47,886 bases of DNA from CAZZBK01 sp964652155. GTDB lineage: Bacteria > Planctomycetota > Planctomycetia > Pirellulales > PNKZ01. The notes under the pieces are model-generated. The model did not search any database and had not been told where the DNA came from. It was given only the letters and a program-made list of their open reading frames with translations. How positions within the stretch are numbered: position 1 is the first letter of the stretch; each line of letters starts with the position of its first letter. The position numbers and the translations under genes were made by a program. Positions 32,168-40,204 of this stretch are shown in pieces. The stretch covers positions 1-47,886 of the forward strand of contig CAZZBK010000023.1 of assembly GCA_964652155.1 (NCBI GenBank), given 5' to 3'.

Positions 32168-33394
32168 ATGAACATCAACATGAAATCGTCACTTTCGGAG
32201 TTAGCCCTATTCGGCGGCCCCCAGGCCTTCGACGAGCCGTTGCACGTCGGGCGACCCAACATCGGCGACCCGCAACGGATGCTCGAGCGCGTGCAGACCA
32301 TCTTGCAGAATCGTTGGCTCTCGAACGATGGACCGATGGGGCGCGAGTTCGAGCGGCGCATCGCCGAACTGTGTCAGGTCAAGCACTGTGTCGCCATGTG
32401 CAACGGTACCGTGGCGCTCGAGATTGCCATTCGCGCGCTGGGGCTCTCGGGCGAGGTGATCCTGCCCAGCTACACGTTCATTGCCACGGCGCATGCCTTG
32501 CAATGGCAAGAGATCACGCCGGTGTTTTGCGACATCGACCCGCGGACCCATACGCTCGACCCCAACAAGCTCGAGCAGATGATCACGCCCGACACGACGG
32601 GTATCATCGGCGTGCATCTCTGGGGGCGGGTGTGTGACGTCGACGCGATTGACGCCGTGGCCCAGCGACACAGTTTGGCCCTGCTGTACGACGCGGCTCA
32701 TGCCTTGGGCTGTCAGCGTGACGGCCGCGTGGTGGGGAGCTTCGGCCGGGCCGAGGTGCTCAGCTTCCATGCCACCAAGTACATCAACTGCGGCGAGGGG
32801 GGCGCGGTTGTCACGAACGACGATCAACTCGCGGAAAAGATGCGGCTGATGCGCAACTTCGGCTTCGTCGACTTCGATAAGGTCATGCACGTCGGCACCA
32901 ATGGCAAAATGAGCGAGATGGCCGCGGCCATGGGGCTCACCTCGCTCGAAAGCCGCGAGGAGTTCGTCTCGATCAATCGACGCAATTACCTGGCCTATCG
33001 TAGCGCCTTCGACGCAATGCAGGGCCTGCGCGTGATCCAATACGAGTCGCAGGACCAGCCCAACTATCAGTATATTGTGTTGGAAATCGACGAGTCGGTC
33101 ACGCAGCTCTCGCGCGACGAACTTGTCGAGCTGTGCTTCTCGGAGAACGTGCGGGCGCGACGCTACTTCTGGCCCGGTTGCCATCGCATGGAACCGTATC
33201 GGTCGTACTTTCCGCACGCGCATTTGTTGCTGGAGCAGACCGAGGCCGTGGCGGGGCGCGTCATGCTGCTGCCGACCGGCACGGCGATCGGGCTCGAAGC
33301 GATCGCCGCGATCGGCTCGATATTTCGCCTCGCCCAGCAACATGGGGTCGAGATTCGCGCCGCCCTGGCACGGCGCCGGGGCATGGTGAGCTGA
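32168..33394 (+). CDS. DegT/DnrJ/EryC1/StrS sugar aminotransferase
   Basis: 408 residues. Canonical motifs: the phosphate-binding CNGTVALEIAIRALG (about 78-92), VILPSYTFIATAHA (about 97-110), the ring Asp in YDAAHALG, and the PLP lysine Lys204 in FHATKYINCGEGG. Such enzymes aminate 3- or 4-keto sugar nucleotides; QdtB- or VioA-like roles are possible. Good full-length match. It pairs with the GNAT gene just upstream to give an N-acylated amino-sugar. Confidence 0.92.
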   Translation: MNINMKSSLSELALFGGPQAFDEPLHVGRPNIGDPQRMLERVQTILQNRWLSNDGPMGREFERRIAELCQVKHCVAMCNGTVALEIAIRALGLSGEVILPSYTFIATAHALQWQEITPVFCDIDPRTHTLDPNKLEQMITPDTTGIIGVHLWGRVCDVDAIDAVAQRHSLALLYDAAHALGCQRDGRVVGSFGRAEVLSFHATKYINCGEGGAVVTNDDQLAEKMRLMRNFGFVDFDKVMHVGTNGKMSEMAAAMGLTSLESREEFVSINRRNYLAYRSAFDAMQGLRVIQYESQDQPNYQYIVLEIDESVTQLSRDELVELCFSENVRARRYFWPGCHRMEPYRSYFPHAHLLLEQTEAVAGRVMLLPTGTAIGLEAIAAIGSIFRLAQQHGVEIRAALARRRGMVS

Positions 33395-33445
33395 ACCGCC
33401 CGATGTCCCCCTTTCAGGAAAGTTGGGAGTTGGTAAAACTGCTTC

Positions 33446-35623
33446 ATGGCCACGCTCACCGAAGCACTGAATCAGGGTATCGCGCTGCAAAACGCCGGCC
33501 GCTGGCGCGAAGCGGATCGAGTCTATCAGGCCATCCTCCAGGCCGATCCCAACCAGCGCGACGCGATCTATCTCAGCGGCGTGTTGGCCCTGCAAAACGG
33601 CAACCCCGCCCGGGGTATCGAACTGATGCAACGCGCCATGGGGCTCGGACTCCTGTCGGTCGAGTTGCTCAATAATCTGGGCGCAGCCTACGTTCATGCC
33701 GGGCAACATCCGCAGGCCAGCTCCTGTTTCGATCGCGCGATCCAGCTCGCGCCCAGCCATGCCGCTTCGTACTACAACAAGTCGTGCTTGTTGAAAGACC
33801 TGGGGGACGTGGCCGGCGCGGCGGACCATCTCCGCTCGGCCATTCGTTGCGATCCGTCGTACACCACGGCGCTCAATAATCTTGCCAGCTTGCTGATCGA
33901 TCATGGCGACATGAGCGAAGCGACCGCGCTGCTCGAGCGCTGCTTGCAAATCGATCCGCGGTATGTGCGGGCGCTCTCGAATCTGGGCATGGTGTATCAA
34001 AAGACGCAGCAGTTCGAGCCGGCCGAGGCCGTCTATCGGCGGACGATCGAGATCGATCCGAACTACGCCTTGGCGTATCACAACCTGGCCAGCTTGCACT
34101 TTGATCGTTCGCAGCTCGACGAGGCGCGGTCGATGTACGAGCGGGCGACTCAGCTTGACCCCCGCTCCCACGAGTCGTTCGTGGGTTTGGGGACCACGCT
34201 CGCCACGCAGAGCAAGTATGACGAGGCCCGGGCGGCTTATGAGCATGCCTTGACCTTGCGAGACGATCCCGGCTTGCGGCTGCGGCTCGCGTTGCAGATG
34301 CCGGTCGTGGCACGGAGCGTCGTCGAGGCCCAGCAGACACGGCAGCGGATCGAGGATGCGGTCGACGGGCTATTGTACAGGCCGCCCGTGATTCGCAACG
34401 CGGTCGAGCAGGTCGGCACGCTGCCGTTTTACCTGGCCTTTCAAGGGCTCGACGAGCGTCCGTTCTTGGAACGCTTGTCGACGTTGCTGCGCCGCGCGAG
34501 CCCCGACTTGAATTTCATCGCCGAGCATTGTCGCGCGCCCGGCTCGATCAAGGGCAAACGACCGTTGCGGATCGGATTTGTCTCGAAGTACTTGTTCGAT
34601 CATCCGGTGGGCAAGCACAACGCCACGCTCTTCGAGCAGTTGCCGCGAGACGAGTTCGAGCTGATCGTGGCCCGGCCGGCGCAGCGTGAAGACGACGTCT
34701 CGCGCCGCATCGCGCAACACTGTCAGCAGTCGGTTGTGTTGCATCACGATTTTCACGTGGCGCGGCGACAGCTCGCCGACCTCAAGCTCGACGTGCTCAA
34801 CTACACCGACATTGGCATGGACCCGTGGAGCACGTTTCTGGCTTATGCTCGATTGGCCCCGGTGCAGTGTGTGTTTACCGGACATCCGGTCACGACCGGG
34901 CTCACGACGATCGACTATTTCATCTCGAGTCGGCTGATGGAGTATCGGGGTGCCGAGGAGCACTATACGGAAAAGCTCGTGCAACTCGAGACGCTGCCGA
35001 GCCTGTATCGACCGCCGGACTTGCCCGCGACGGTTGCCCCGCGCGAGGCATTGGGGCTGCCGGCGACAGGCAACTTGTACATCAGCGCGCAAACGCTGTT
35101 CAAGTATCATCCGGCCGACGATGAGCTGTTCGCGAACATCTTGCGAAACGATCCACAAGGCTGGCTTGTCATGTTCGACGGTCGGCATGCGAACTGGACG
35201 GAGATCATGCGAGAACGGCTTTACTCCGCGATGCCGGATGTCGCGCCGCGGATCGTGTTTCATCCGCGGGTCAAGACGCCCGAGTTCTTGCAGATCTTGT
35301 CGCATGCCGCGGCGGTGCTCGACACGCCGCGGTTCAATGGCGGCACGACGACCATCGACGCGCTGTCGGTCGGCGCGCCGGTCGTGACCTTGCCGGGGCC
35401 GTATCTACGGACGCGCACGACGCTGGGGTGTTACCTGCGGATGCAGATTGCGGAACTTTATGCCCCCGACCGCGACAGCTATGTGAAGCTTGCCGTGCGG
35501 CTCGGGCTCGACCCGCGCTGGCGAGAGCAGATGCGGCAGAAAATCCTGGCCGCGCGAGAGACGTTGCTGCACAATCCGGGCTATCCGCAGGAACTCGCCT
35601 CGTTTTTTCGGTCGTTGGCGTAG
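33446..35623 (+). CDS. TPR-GT41 glycosyltransferase (SPINDLY/HMW1C-like), second copy
   Basis: 725 residues with eight TPRs (about 6-275) and a C-terminal GT41 catalytic part. Shared with the 25949 gene: FVSKYLFDHPVGKHN, GHPVTTGLTTIDYFIS (about 479-494) and EHYTEKLVQL; the donor loop here is NGGTTTIDALSVGAPVVTLP (about 631-650). The two proteins are clearly paralogous but well diverged, which suggests different acceptors. Last gene of the glycan-type block; it ends 78 nt before the ricT ATG. Confidence 0.88.
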   Translation: MATLTEALNQGIALQNAGRWREADRVYQAILQADPNQRDAIYLSGVLALQNGNPARGIELMQRAMGLGLLSVELLNNLGAAYVHAGQHPQASSCFDRAIQLAPSHAASYYNKSCLLKDLGDVAGAADHLRSAIRCDPSYTTALNNLASLLIDHGDMSEATALLERCLQIDPRYVRALSNLGMVYQKTQQFEPAEAVYRRTIEIDPNYALAYHNLASLHFDRSQLDEARSMYERATQLDPRSHESFVGLGTTLATQSKYDEARAAYEHALTLRDDPGLRLRLALQMPVVARSVVEAQQTRQRIEDAVDGLLYRPPVIRNAVEQVGTLPFYLAFQGLDERPFLERLSTLLRRASPDLNFIAEHCRAPGSIKGKRPLRIGFVSKYLFDHPVGKHNATLFEQLPRDEFELIVARPAQREDDVSRRIAQHCQQSVVLHHDFHVARRQLADLKLDVLNYTDIGMDPWSTFLAYARLAPVQCVFTGHPVTTGLTTIDYFISSRLMEYRGAEEHYTEKLVQLETLPSLYRPPDLPATVAPREALGLPATGNLYISAQTLFKYHPADDELFANILRNDPQGWLVMFDGRHANWTEIMRERLYSAMPDVAPRIVFHPRVKTPEFLQILSHAAAVLDTPRFNGGTTTIDALSVGAPVVTLPGPYLRTRTTLGCYLRMQIAELYAPDRDSYVKLAVRLGLDPRWREQMRQKILAARETLLHNPGYPQELASFFRSLA

Positions 35624-35701
35624 GGCGCGTGCCTGACTAGCCGCGTCGTGCGGCGAGCGATATACTCTCTGAGTTGCTTGTTTTGCACTCTGCGATTTGT
35701 C

Positions 35702-36514
35702 ATGCCGCGCTACGTTGTCCGCTTTGGTGTCATGCGCATGCTGGGGTTGTTCTCGACCAGCCAGGGGGATGTGCTGCGCCGCGGCACGCAGGTCATCTCG
35801 CGAACCGAGCGGGGTCTGGAGATGGGCGAAGTGCTTTGCGAGGCGACCGACGAGGTGGCCCAAAAGGTCCCCGACCCGCGCCGTGGACAAATTCTCCGCA
35901 CGCTGAGCGGCGACGATCAGCGGCAGTTGACCCATCTGCGTGAGCGCGAGCGGAACGAGTTCAAGTTCGCCGAGCAACAGATCGCGCAGCTCAAGTTGCC
36001 GATGCAATTGATTGACATCGAGCATCTCTTCGGCGGCGAGCGGATCGTCGTGTACTATCTTTCGGAAGATCGGGTCGACTTTCGGGAATTGGTCAAGTTG
36101 CTGGCGGCGGATTTCCAGACGCGCGTCGAGATGCGGCAGATTGGCGTGCGCGACGAAGCCAAGTTGCTGGCCGACTACGGCGACTGTGGCAAGCCCGTCT
36201 GCTGCAACACGCATCTGAACGAGATGCCGCCGGTGTCGATGAAGATGGCCAAAATCCAGAAGGCGACGCTCGACCCCACGAAGATCAGCGGTCGTTGCGG
36301 CCGACTCAAGTGTTGCTTGCGATATGAGTACGACACCTACGAAGAGCTGCAAAAAGAATTGCCGAACATCGGTGCCCAGGTGGTCACGCAGGCGGGGCGC
36401 GGTCGTGTGTTGGCCCAGGAAATTCTGGCCGGTCAATTGTTGGTTGAAATGGAAGATCATCGCCGCGTGCTCGTCGCCGCCAGCGATATTCTGACCGTGC
36501 TGTCGGCGCGGTAA
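35702..36514 (+). CDS. ricT: RicT/YaaT-family (PSP1) protein
   Basis: 270 residues. PSP1 C-terminal domain with the RicT cysteine signature, GDCGKPVCC and SGRCGRLKCCLRYE (about 160-205). In Bacillus, RicT with RicA and RicF forms an Fe-S-bearing complex that controls RNase Y-dependent mRNA processing; no ricA or ricF homologue is in view. Start at 35702 (ATG with MPRYVVRFG) is preferred to an upstream 35648 start that adds a poorly conserved hydrophobic stretch. The Minf_1886 gene follows by 45 nt. Confidence 0.9.
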   Translation: MPRYVVRFGVMRMLGLFSTSQGDVLRRGTQVISRTERGLEMGEVLCEATDEVAQKVPDPRRGQILRTLSGDDQRQLTHLRERERNEFKFAEQQIAQLKLPMQLIDIEHLFGGERIVVYYLSEDRVDFRELVKLLAADFQTRVEMRQIGVRDEAKLLADYGDCGKPVCCNTHLNEMPPVSMKMAKIQKATLDPTKISGRCGRLKCCLRYEYDTYEELQKELPNIGAQVVTQAGRGRVLAQEILAGQLLVEMEDHRRVLVAASDILTVLSAR

Positions 36515-36559
36515 GTCGTCACTCGCCCTCGTACTGTTGTTCTCCTGCGGCTGAGCACC

Positions 36560-37033
36560 ATGTCCAATACGCTGCGTTCGATTCATCAGTTGATCGAAGA
36601 TGACCCGCGATTCAAGTTTGACGCCTACGTGTTCATCTTCGAGGCGCTGCGCTACGGACACGATATTCTCGGCATGGGGACGGTCTTCCCGTCAACCAAG
36701 TCGACGCGCGGAAAAAAGAAGAAATCGAGCGCCAAACCCGCCGGCGACGAGGCTCCCAGCGAGGAAAAACATCTCACCGGCCAAGAGCTATGCGAAGCCT
36801 GTCGGCAACTGGCGCTCGAACAGTATGGCTACATGGCCAAGACGGTGCTCAATAGTTGGGGCGTGCAGACGACCGACGATTGGGGCGAGATCGTGTTCAA
36901 CCTGATTCGCATCGGCGAATTTAGCAAAACGGAGCACGACCGCCGCGAGGATTTTGCGAACGTCTACCCGTTCGACGTGGCACTCGTCGAACAGTTTCAG
37001 ATCAAAATGACACCCGACGAGCGGAACGGATGA
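36560..37033 (+). CDS. Minf_1886 family protein
   Basis: 157 residues. Resembles the Minf_1886 (TIGR04138) conserved family restricted mostly to Planctomycetes and Verrucomicrobia: FDAYVFIFEALRYG near 20-33, GQELCEACRQLALEQYG near 74-90, and GVQTTDDWGEIVFNLI near 101-116. A lysine-rich spacer (about 50-70) is inserted. Biochemical role unknown; its Fe-S- or RNA-related neighbour ricT may be functionally linked. Its stop overlaps the ATG of a small membrane peptide (ATGA). Confidence 0.88.
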   Translation: MSNTLRSIHQLIEDDPRFKFDAYVFIFEALRYGHDILGMGTVFPSTKSTRGKKKKSSAKPAGDEAPSEEKHLTGQELCEACRQLALEQYGYMAKTVLNSWGVQTTDDWGEIVFNLIRIGEFSKTEHDRREDFANVYPFDVALVEQFQIKMTPDERNG

Positions 37034-37137
37034 GCCTTTCACGCCTCACGCGCGCTCAACGTCTGCGGTTCTACACGAGCACGGCCGCGCTCATCGCCTG
37101 GATCGTCTTTCTGGCGGTGATGGCTCTCGCGTTCTGA
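37030..37137 (+). CDS. 35-residue single-span membrane peptide
   Basis: MSLSRLTRAQRLRFY then a hydrophobic helix (TAALIAWIVFLAVMALAF) to the end: a basic N-terminus followed by one transmembrane span, so positive-inside topology is clear. Its ATG overlaps the Minf_1886 stop by ATGA, which argues for coupled translation. No family recognised. A perfect 7-bp hairpin (37149-37167) follows. Confidence 0.55.
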   Translation: MSLSRLTRAQRLRFYTSTAALIAWIVFLAVMALAF

Positions 37138-37148
37138 CGACTCACCAA

Positions 37149-37167
37149 CCGGTCCGCGACGGACCGG
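37149..37167. terminator. Hairpin between converging genes
   Basis: CCGGTCC (37149-37155) pairs perfectly with GGACCGG (37161-37167). It lies between a plus-strand stop at 37137 and a minus-strand stop at 37189. No T-run on either side, so termination would have to be of an unusual kind. Confidence 0.4.
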
Positions 37168-37188
37168 CTAGGGCGACGATTGCCGTTG

Positions 37189-39141
37189 TCATGTGGCCAG
37201 CTCAGGCAGGCTCCGAAAGTGCTCGAGCGCCTCGGGATTCAACAGCGCCTCGGCATTTTTGATCGGCCGATCGTGGACCACGTCGCGCACGGCAAGCTCG
37301 ACGATCTTGCCGCTCTTGGTGCGCGGGATGTCCGGCACGGCGATGATCTTGGCAGGCACATGCCGGGGCGTGGTGTTGAGGCGAATCTGCCGCACGATTC
37401 GCTGCCGCAATGCATCGTCGAGCGCCACGCCCGGCCGCAGCTTGACGAACAGCACAACGCGCACATCGCCGTCCCATTGCTGGCCGATGGCCAGGCTTTC
37501 GAGCACTTCGGGTAGTTGTTCTACTTGGCGATAAATCTCGGCGGTGCCGATGCGCACCCCGCCCGGGTTGAGCACGGCGTCGCTACGACCATAGATGATC
37601 ATGCCGCCGCGCGGGGTCAACTCGGCCCAGTCACCGTGTCGCCAGACATTCGGCCAGCGGTCAAAATACGCCTGGCGAAACTTCTCGTCGCCGGGATCGT
37701 TCCAAAAGCTCACGGGGACACTCGGGAACGGCGCGGTGCAAACCAGTTCGCCCGCGCCCTGCGGCAGCGAGTGTCCTGCATCGTCATAGATCTCGACACG
37801 ACACCCGAGCGCGCGAGTCTGTAGCTCGCCGCGCACCACGCCCAGCACGGGGCAGCCCAGTGCAAAGCAACCGATCAGATCGGTTCCACCGGAGATGCTC
37901 GACAACAACACGTCGGCCTTGATCGACTGATATACGTAGTCGAAACTCTCGCTCATGAGCGGCGAACCGGTCGAGAGAATGGCGCGCAAGGAGGAGAGCC
38001 GATGTGAGGCGATTGGCTTGACGCCCGCTTTGTCGATCGAGGCGAGATACTTGGCGCTCGTGCCAAACACGTTGATCTGCTCCTGATCGACCAGATCGAA
38101 CAACACGCCGGCATGGGGCGCGGCCGGTGAACCATCGTACAAGACGATCGTCGCACCGACGGCCAGGCTGCTCACGAGCCAATTCCACATCATCCAGCCG
38201 GTGGTTGTGTAGTAGCAAATGCGTTCGTCGCGGCGGAGATCGCTGTGCAACACGAGCTCGCTGAGGTGCTTGAGCAACGTGCCCCCAGCGCCATGCACGA
38301 TGCACTTCGGCACACCGGTCGTGCCCGATGAGTACAAAATGTACACTGGATGCGCGAAGGGGAGCGGCGCGAACTCAATACGCTCCGCGGACGTATCGAG
38401 GAACTCGGCCCACAACGCCGCGTCGGGGAACAAGGTCAGGTCGGGCTCGTCGGTCAGGTACGGCACGATGACCAGTTGCTCGACACTCGGCAGCGCCTTG
38501 CGCACCGCATACAGCTTGTCGAGCACCTCGAACGACTTGCCGCCGTAGACATAGCCATCGACGGCGATCAGCACGCGCGGCGCGATTTGACCAAAGCGGT
38601 CGAGCACCCCTTGCACGCCAAAGTCGGGGGAGCAACTCGACCAGACCGCGCCGATGCTGGCCGAGGCGAGCATGGCGACCACCGCCTCGGGAATGTTCGG
38701 AAGCCAGCCGGCGACACGATCGCCTGGCTGAATACCACAGCATCGCAGTGTCGCGGCAAATTGAGCCACCTGGCGACGCAGGTCGGCCCAACTGATTTCG
38801 CGGCGCGGGTCTTGTTCGTTGCGAAAGATGATCGCGGGGCTCGCATCTTCGCGCGGCAGCAGATTCTCGGCAAAGTTCAACTGAGCGCCGTTGAACCAAC
38901 TCGCGCCGGGGAGCTTATCGCCATCGGTGAGCACGGTGTCGAAACGACGCTGCGACACAACTTGGCAAAAATCCCAGACCGACTCCCAAAACCGCGCGGG
39001 CTCGTGAATCGACCATTGGTACAGGGCCTCGAAGTCGGCGAGCGGCACGCCCCAACGATGCGAGACATCTTGACGGAAGGCGGTCACCCGAGCGTTGGCG
39101 ATTTGCTCAGATGACGGTGACCAGAGTGGGCAGAGGGACAT
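37189..39141 (-). CDS. aacS: Acetoacetyl-CoA synthetase
   Basis: 650 residues, normal length. ANL-superfamily adenylating enzyme: core motif ILYSSGTTGVPKCIVHG (about 270-286), GGTDL (about 418-422), the hinge YGRSDAVLNPGGVRIG (about 536-551) and the C-terminal lysine in RTKSGKIVE (about 614-622). The N-terminal ACS domain with FAENLL fits acetoacetate-CoA ligases. It forms acetoacetyl-CoA from acetoacetate with ATP. Start ATG at 39141. Firm identification to the family; acetate or propionate ligase is less likely given the overall pattern. Confidence 0.92.
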   Translation of the reverse strand: MSLCPLWSPSSEQIANARVTAFRQDVSHRWGVPLADFEALYQWSIHEPARFWESVWDFCQVVSQRRFDTVLTDGDKLPGASWFNGAQLNFAENLLPREDASPAIIFRNEQDPRREISWADLRRQVAQFAATLRCCGIQPGDRVAGWLPNIPEAVVAMLASASIGAVWSSCSPDFGVQGVLDRFGQIAPRVLIAVDGYVYGGKSFEVLDKLYAVRKALPSVEQLVIVPYLTDEPDLTLFPDAALWAEFLDTSAERIEFAPLPFAHPVYILYSSGTTGVPKCIVHGAGGTLLKHLSELVLHSDLRRDERICYYTTTGWMMWNWLVSSLAVGATIVLYDGSPAAPHAGVLFDLVDQEQINVFGTSAKYLASIDKAGVKPIASHRLSSLRAILSTGSPLMSESFDYVYQSIKADVLLSSISGGTDLIGCFALGCPVLGVVRGELQTRALGCRVEIYDDAGHSLPQGAGELVCTAPFPSVPVSFWNDPGDEKFRQAYFDRWPNVWRHGDWAELTPRGGMIIYGRSDAVLNPGGVRIGTAEIYRQVEQLPEVLESLAIGQQWDGDVRVVLFVKLRPGVALDDALRQRIVRQIRLNTTPRHVPAKIIAVPDIPRTKSGKIVELAVRDVVHDRPIKNAEALLNPEALEHFRSLPELAT

Positions 39142-39278
39142 GGCGCGCTGAAAAACTGTGATGGAGAAAAGGTCCTATTTTGTGCGTCTTGAGGAGCAGG
39201 GTCAAATGGTTGTCGCAATCGATGGGTCAGGGATGGGTCGATTGGCTTGAAAAAGTTCGCTGACGATGGGCATAGCGA

Positions 39279-39307
39279 TTGACGTTATTAACGCGATGCG
39301 CTATTAT
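39279..39307 (+). promoter_or_regulatory. Near-consensus promoter with internal operator, higBA
   Basis: TTGACG (39279-39284), exactly 17 nt, TATTAT (39302-39307). The spacer holds an inverted repeat CGTTA-T-TAACG (39283-39293), a likely HigA operator. The predicted transcription start (about 39314) coincides with the higB ATG. Confidence 0.75.
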
Positions 39308-39313
39308 TGATGG

Positions 39314-39595
39314 ATGATTCGGAGTTTTACTGACAAAAACACGGAATTGCTCTTTCAGCGCGAAAGAGTCAAGCATTTCCCCGGAAATCTGCACAGGGTT
39401 GCTTTACGTAAATTGACATTGCTGGATGGTGCTGAGTCGTTGGAAGATCTACGCGTGCCGTCGGCCAATCGTCTGGAAAAACTTAAGGGGGACCGTGAAG
39501 GACCGTACAGCATTCGTATCAACGACCAATGGCGAATCTGTTTCCGTTGGAACGAAGGGGACGCGCACGAAGTCGAAATCACGGATTACCATTAA
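39314..39595 (+). CDS. higB: HigB-type toxin (RelE superfamily)
   Basis: 93 residues. The host-inhibition-of-growth RelE-like ribonuclease fold: LRKLTLLDGAESLEDLRVPS, RLEKLKGDREGPYSI and a C-terminal strand RINDQWRICFRW...EVEITDYH; the family's conserved histidine and arginines at the C-terminus are present. Cleaves mRNA on the ribosome. No ribosome-binding site; the ATG coincides with the predicted transcription start. Its stop lies 5 nt before the antitoxin gene. Confidence 0.92.
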   Translation: MIRSFTDKNTELLFQRERVKHFPGNLHRVALRKLTLLDGAESLEDLRVPSANRLEKLKGDREGPYSIRINDQWRICFRWNEGDAHEVEITDYH

Positions 39596-39600
39596 CGATC

Positions 39601-39906
39601 ATGGCACGACGAAAACTACCGCCGATTCATCCGGGTGAAATCCTGCTGGAGGAGTTTCTCCAGCCGTTAGGCCTCAGTCAGTACCGTCTGGCCAAGGAGA
39701 CCAGTGTGCCCGCGCGGCGGATCAACGAAATTGTGCGCGGCATGCGGGCGATTACCGCCGATACGGCATTGCGGCTGGCCCGATATTTTGGTACTTCGGA
39801 ACGATTCTGGCTGAACTTGCAGACCCGTTACGATCTGGAGATTGAAAAGGATCGGCTGGGAACGCGACTTCAACGCGAGGTGCATGTGCTTACTGAATCG
39901 GCCTGA
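39601..39906 (+). CDS. higA: HigA-type antitoxin (XRE HTH)
   Basis: 101 residues. HIPPGEIL-like N-terminus (IHPGEILLEEFLQPLG), then an XRE helix-turn-helix (LAKETSVPARRINEIVRG, about 30-47), and ADTALRLARYFGTSERFWLNLQ, the hallmark of HigA. It neutralises HigB and represses the operon. Start ATG 39601 is preferred: a longer frame begins inside the toxin gene. Toxin-before-antitoxin order is normal for higBA. Confidence 0.93.
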   Translation: MARRKLPPIHPGEILLEEFLQPLGLSQYRLAKETSVPARRINEIVRGMRAITADTALRLARYFGTSERFWLNLQTRYDLEIEKDRLGTRLQREVHVLTESA

Positions 39907-40204
39907 GATCGAGAGTTTCTAGGCCTTTCTGCTTGCCAGAAGTCGGGCCTTCATTCACAATAGGGTTTATGAAGACTGCTCTAGCCTCCTTTTGGTTTTC
40001 GTTTTACTTTACCCCGACCGATCGCGGGGCCGGAGGAGTTGCGTAGCCGCTCGTCCAACGCGAACAGAAACACACCCAGGCCCCGAGATCCGGTTGATCG
40101 GTTCTCGGGGTTTTTTGTTATCCCGAGAAGACGCGAACGGTTAGACGTTCGACCTGATCCACGGTGAGCCCCCCATTCCAGGTCCTTAGCACAGGAGCAT
40201 CCAC
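39907..40204. other. 298-bp gap between higBA and the DAHP synthase gene
   Basis: No gene seen. The main feature is the intrinsic terminator at 40081-40116. A smaller CCCCG/CGGGG hairpin lies at about 40013-40028. No leader peptide rich in aromatic codons was found. Confidence 0.6.
40081..40116 (+). terminator. Strong intrinsic terminator
   Basis: CCCCGAGA (40081-40088) and TCTCGGGG (40103-40110) form an 8-bp GC-rich stem followed by six T (40111-40116). It ends higBA, or lies in a leader of the DAHP synthase gene, 88 nt before its start. A third segment CCCGAGAA (40122-40129) could pair instead with the right arm. Confidence 0.85.

Noticed and set aside
32207..34246. 679-codon open frame on the minus strand
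   Set aside because: Lies opposite the DegT and second GT41 genes, which have full family motifs; long antisense frames are expected in GC-rich coding DNA.
25949..35623. Genomic island by base composition
   Set aside because: The GT41 block shows no obvious shift in GC or codon use by eye and has no integrase, tRNA or IS at its edges.
40013..40116. Small structured RNA (4.5S/6S-like) ending at the terminator
   Set aside because: Looked for the SRP-RNA GGAAG-type loop and 6S-like bulge; neither is present. An unknown sRNA cannot be excluded.
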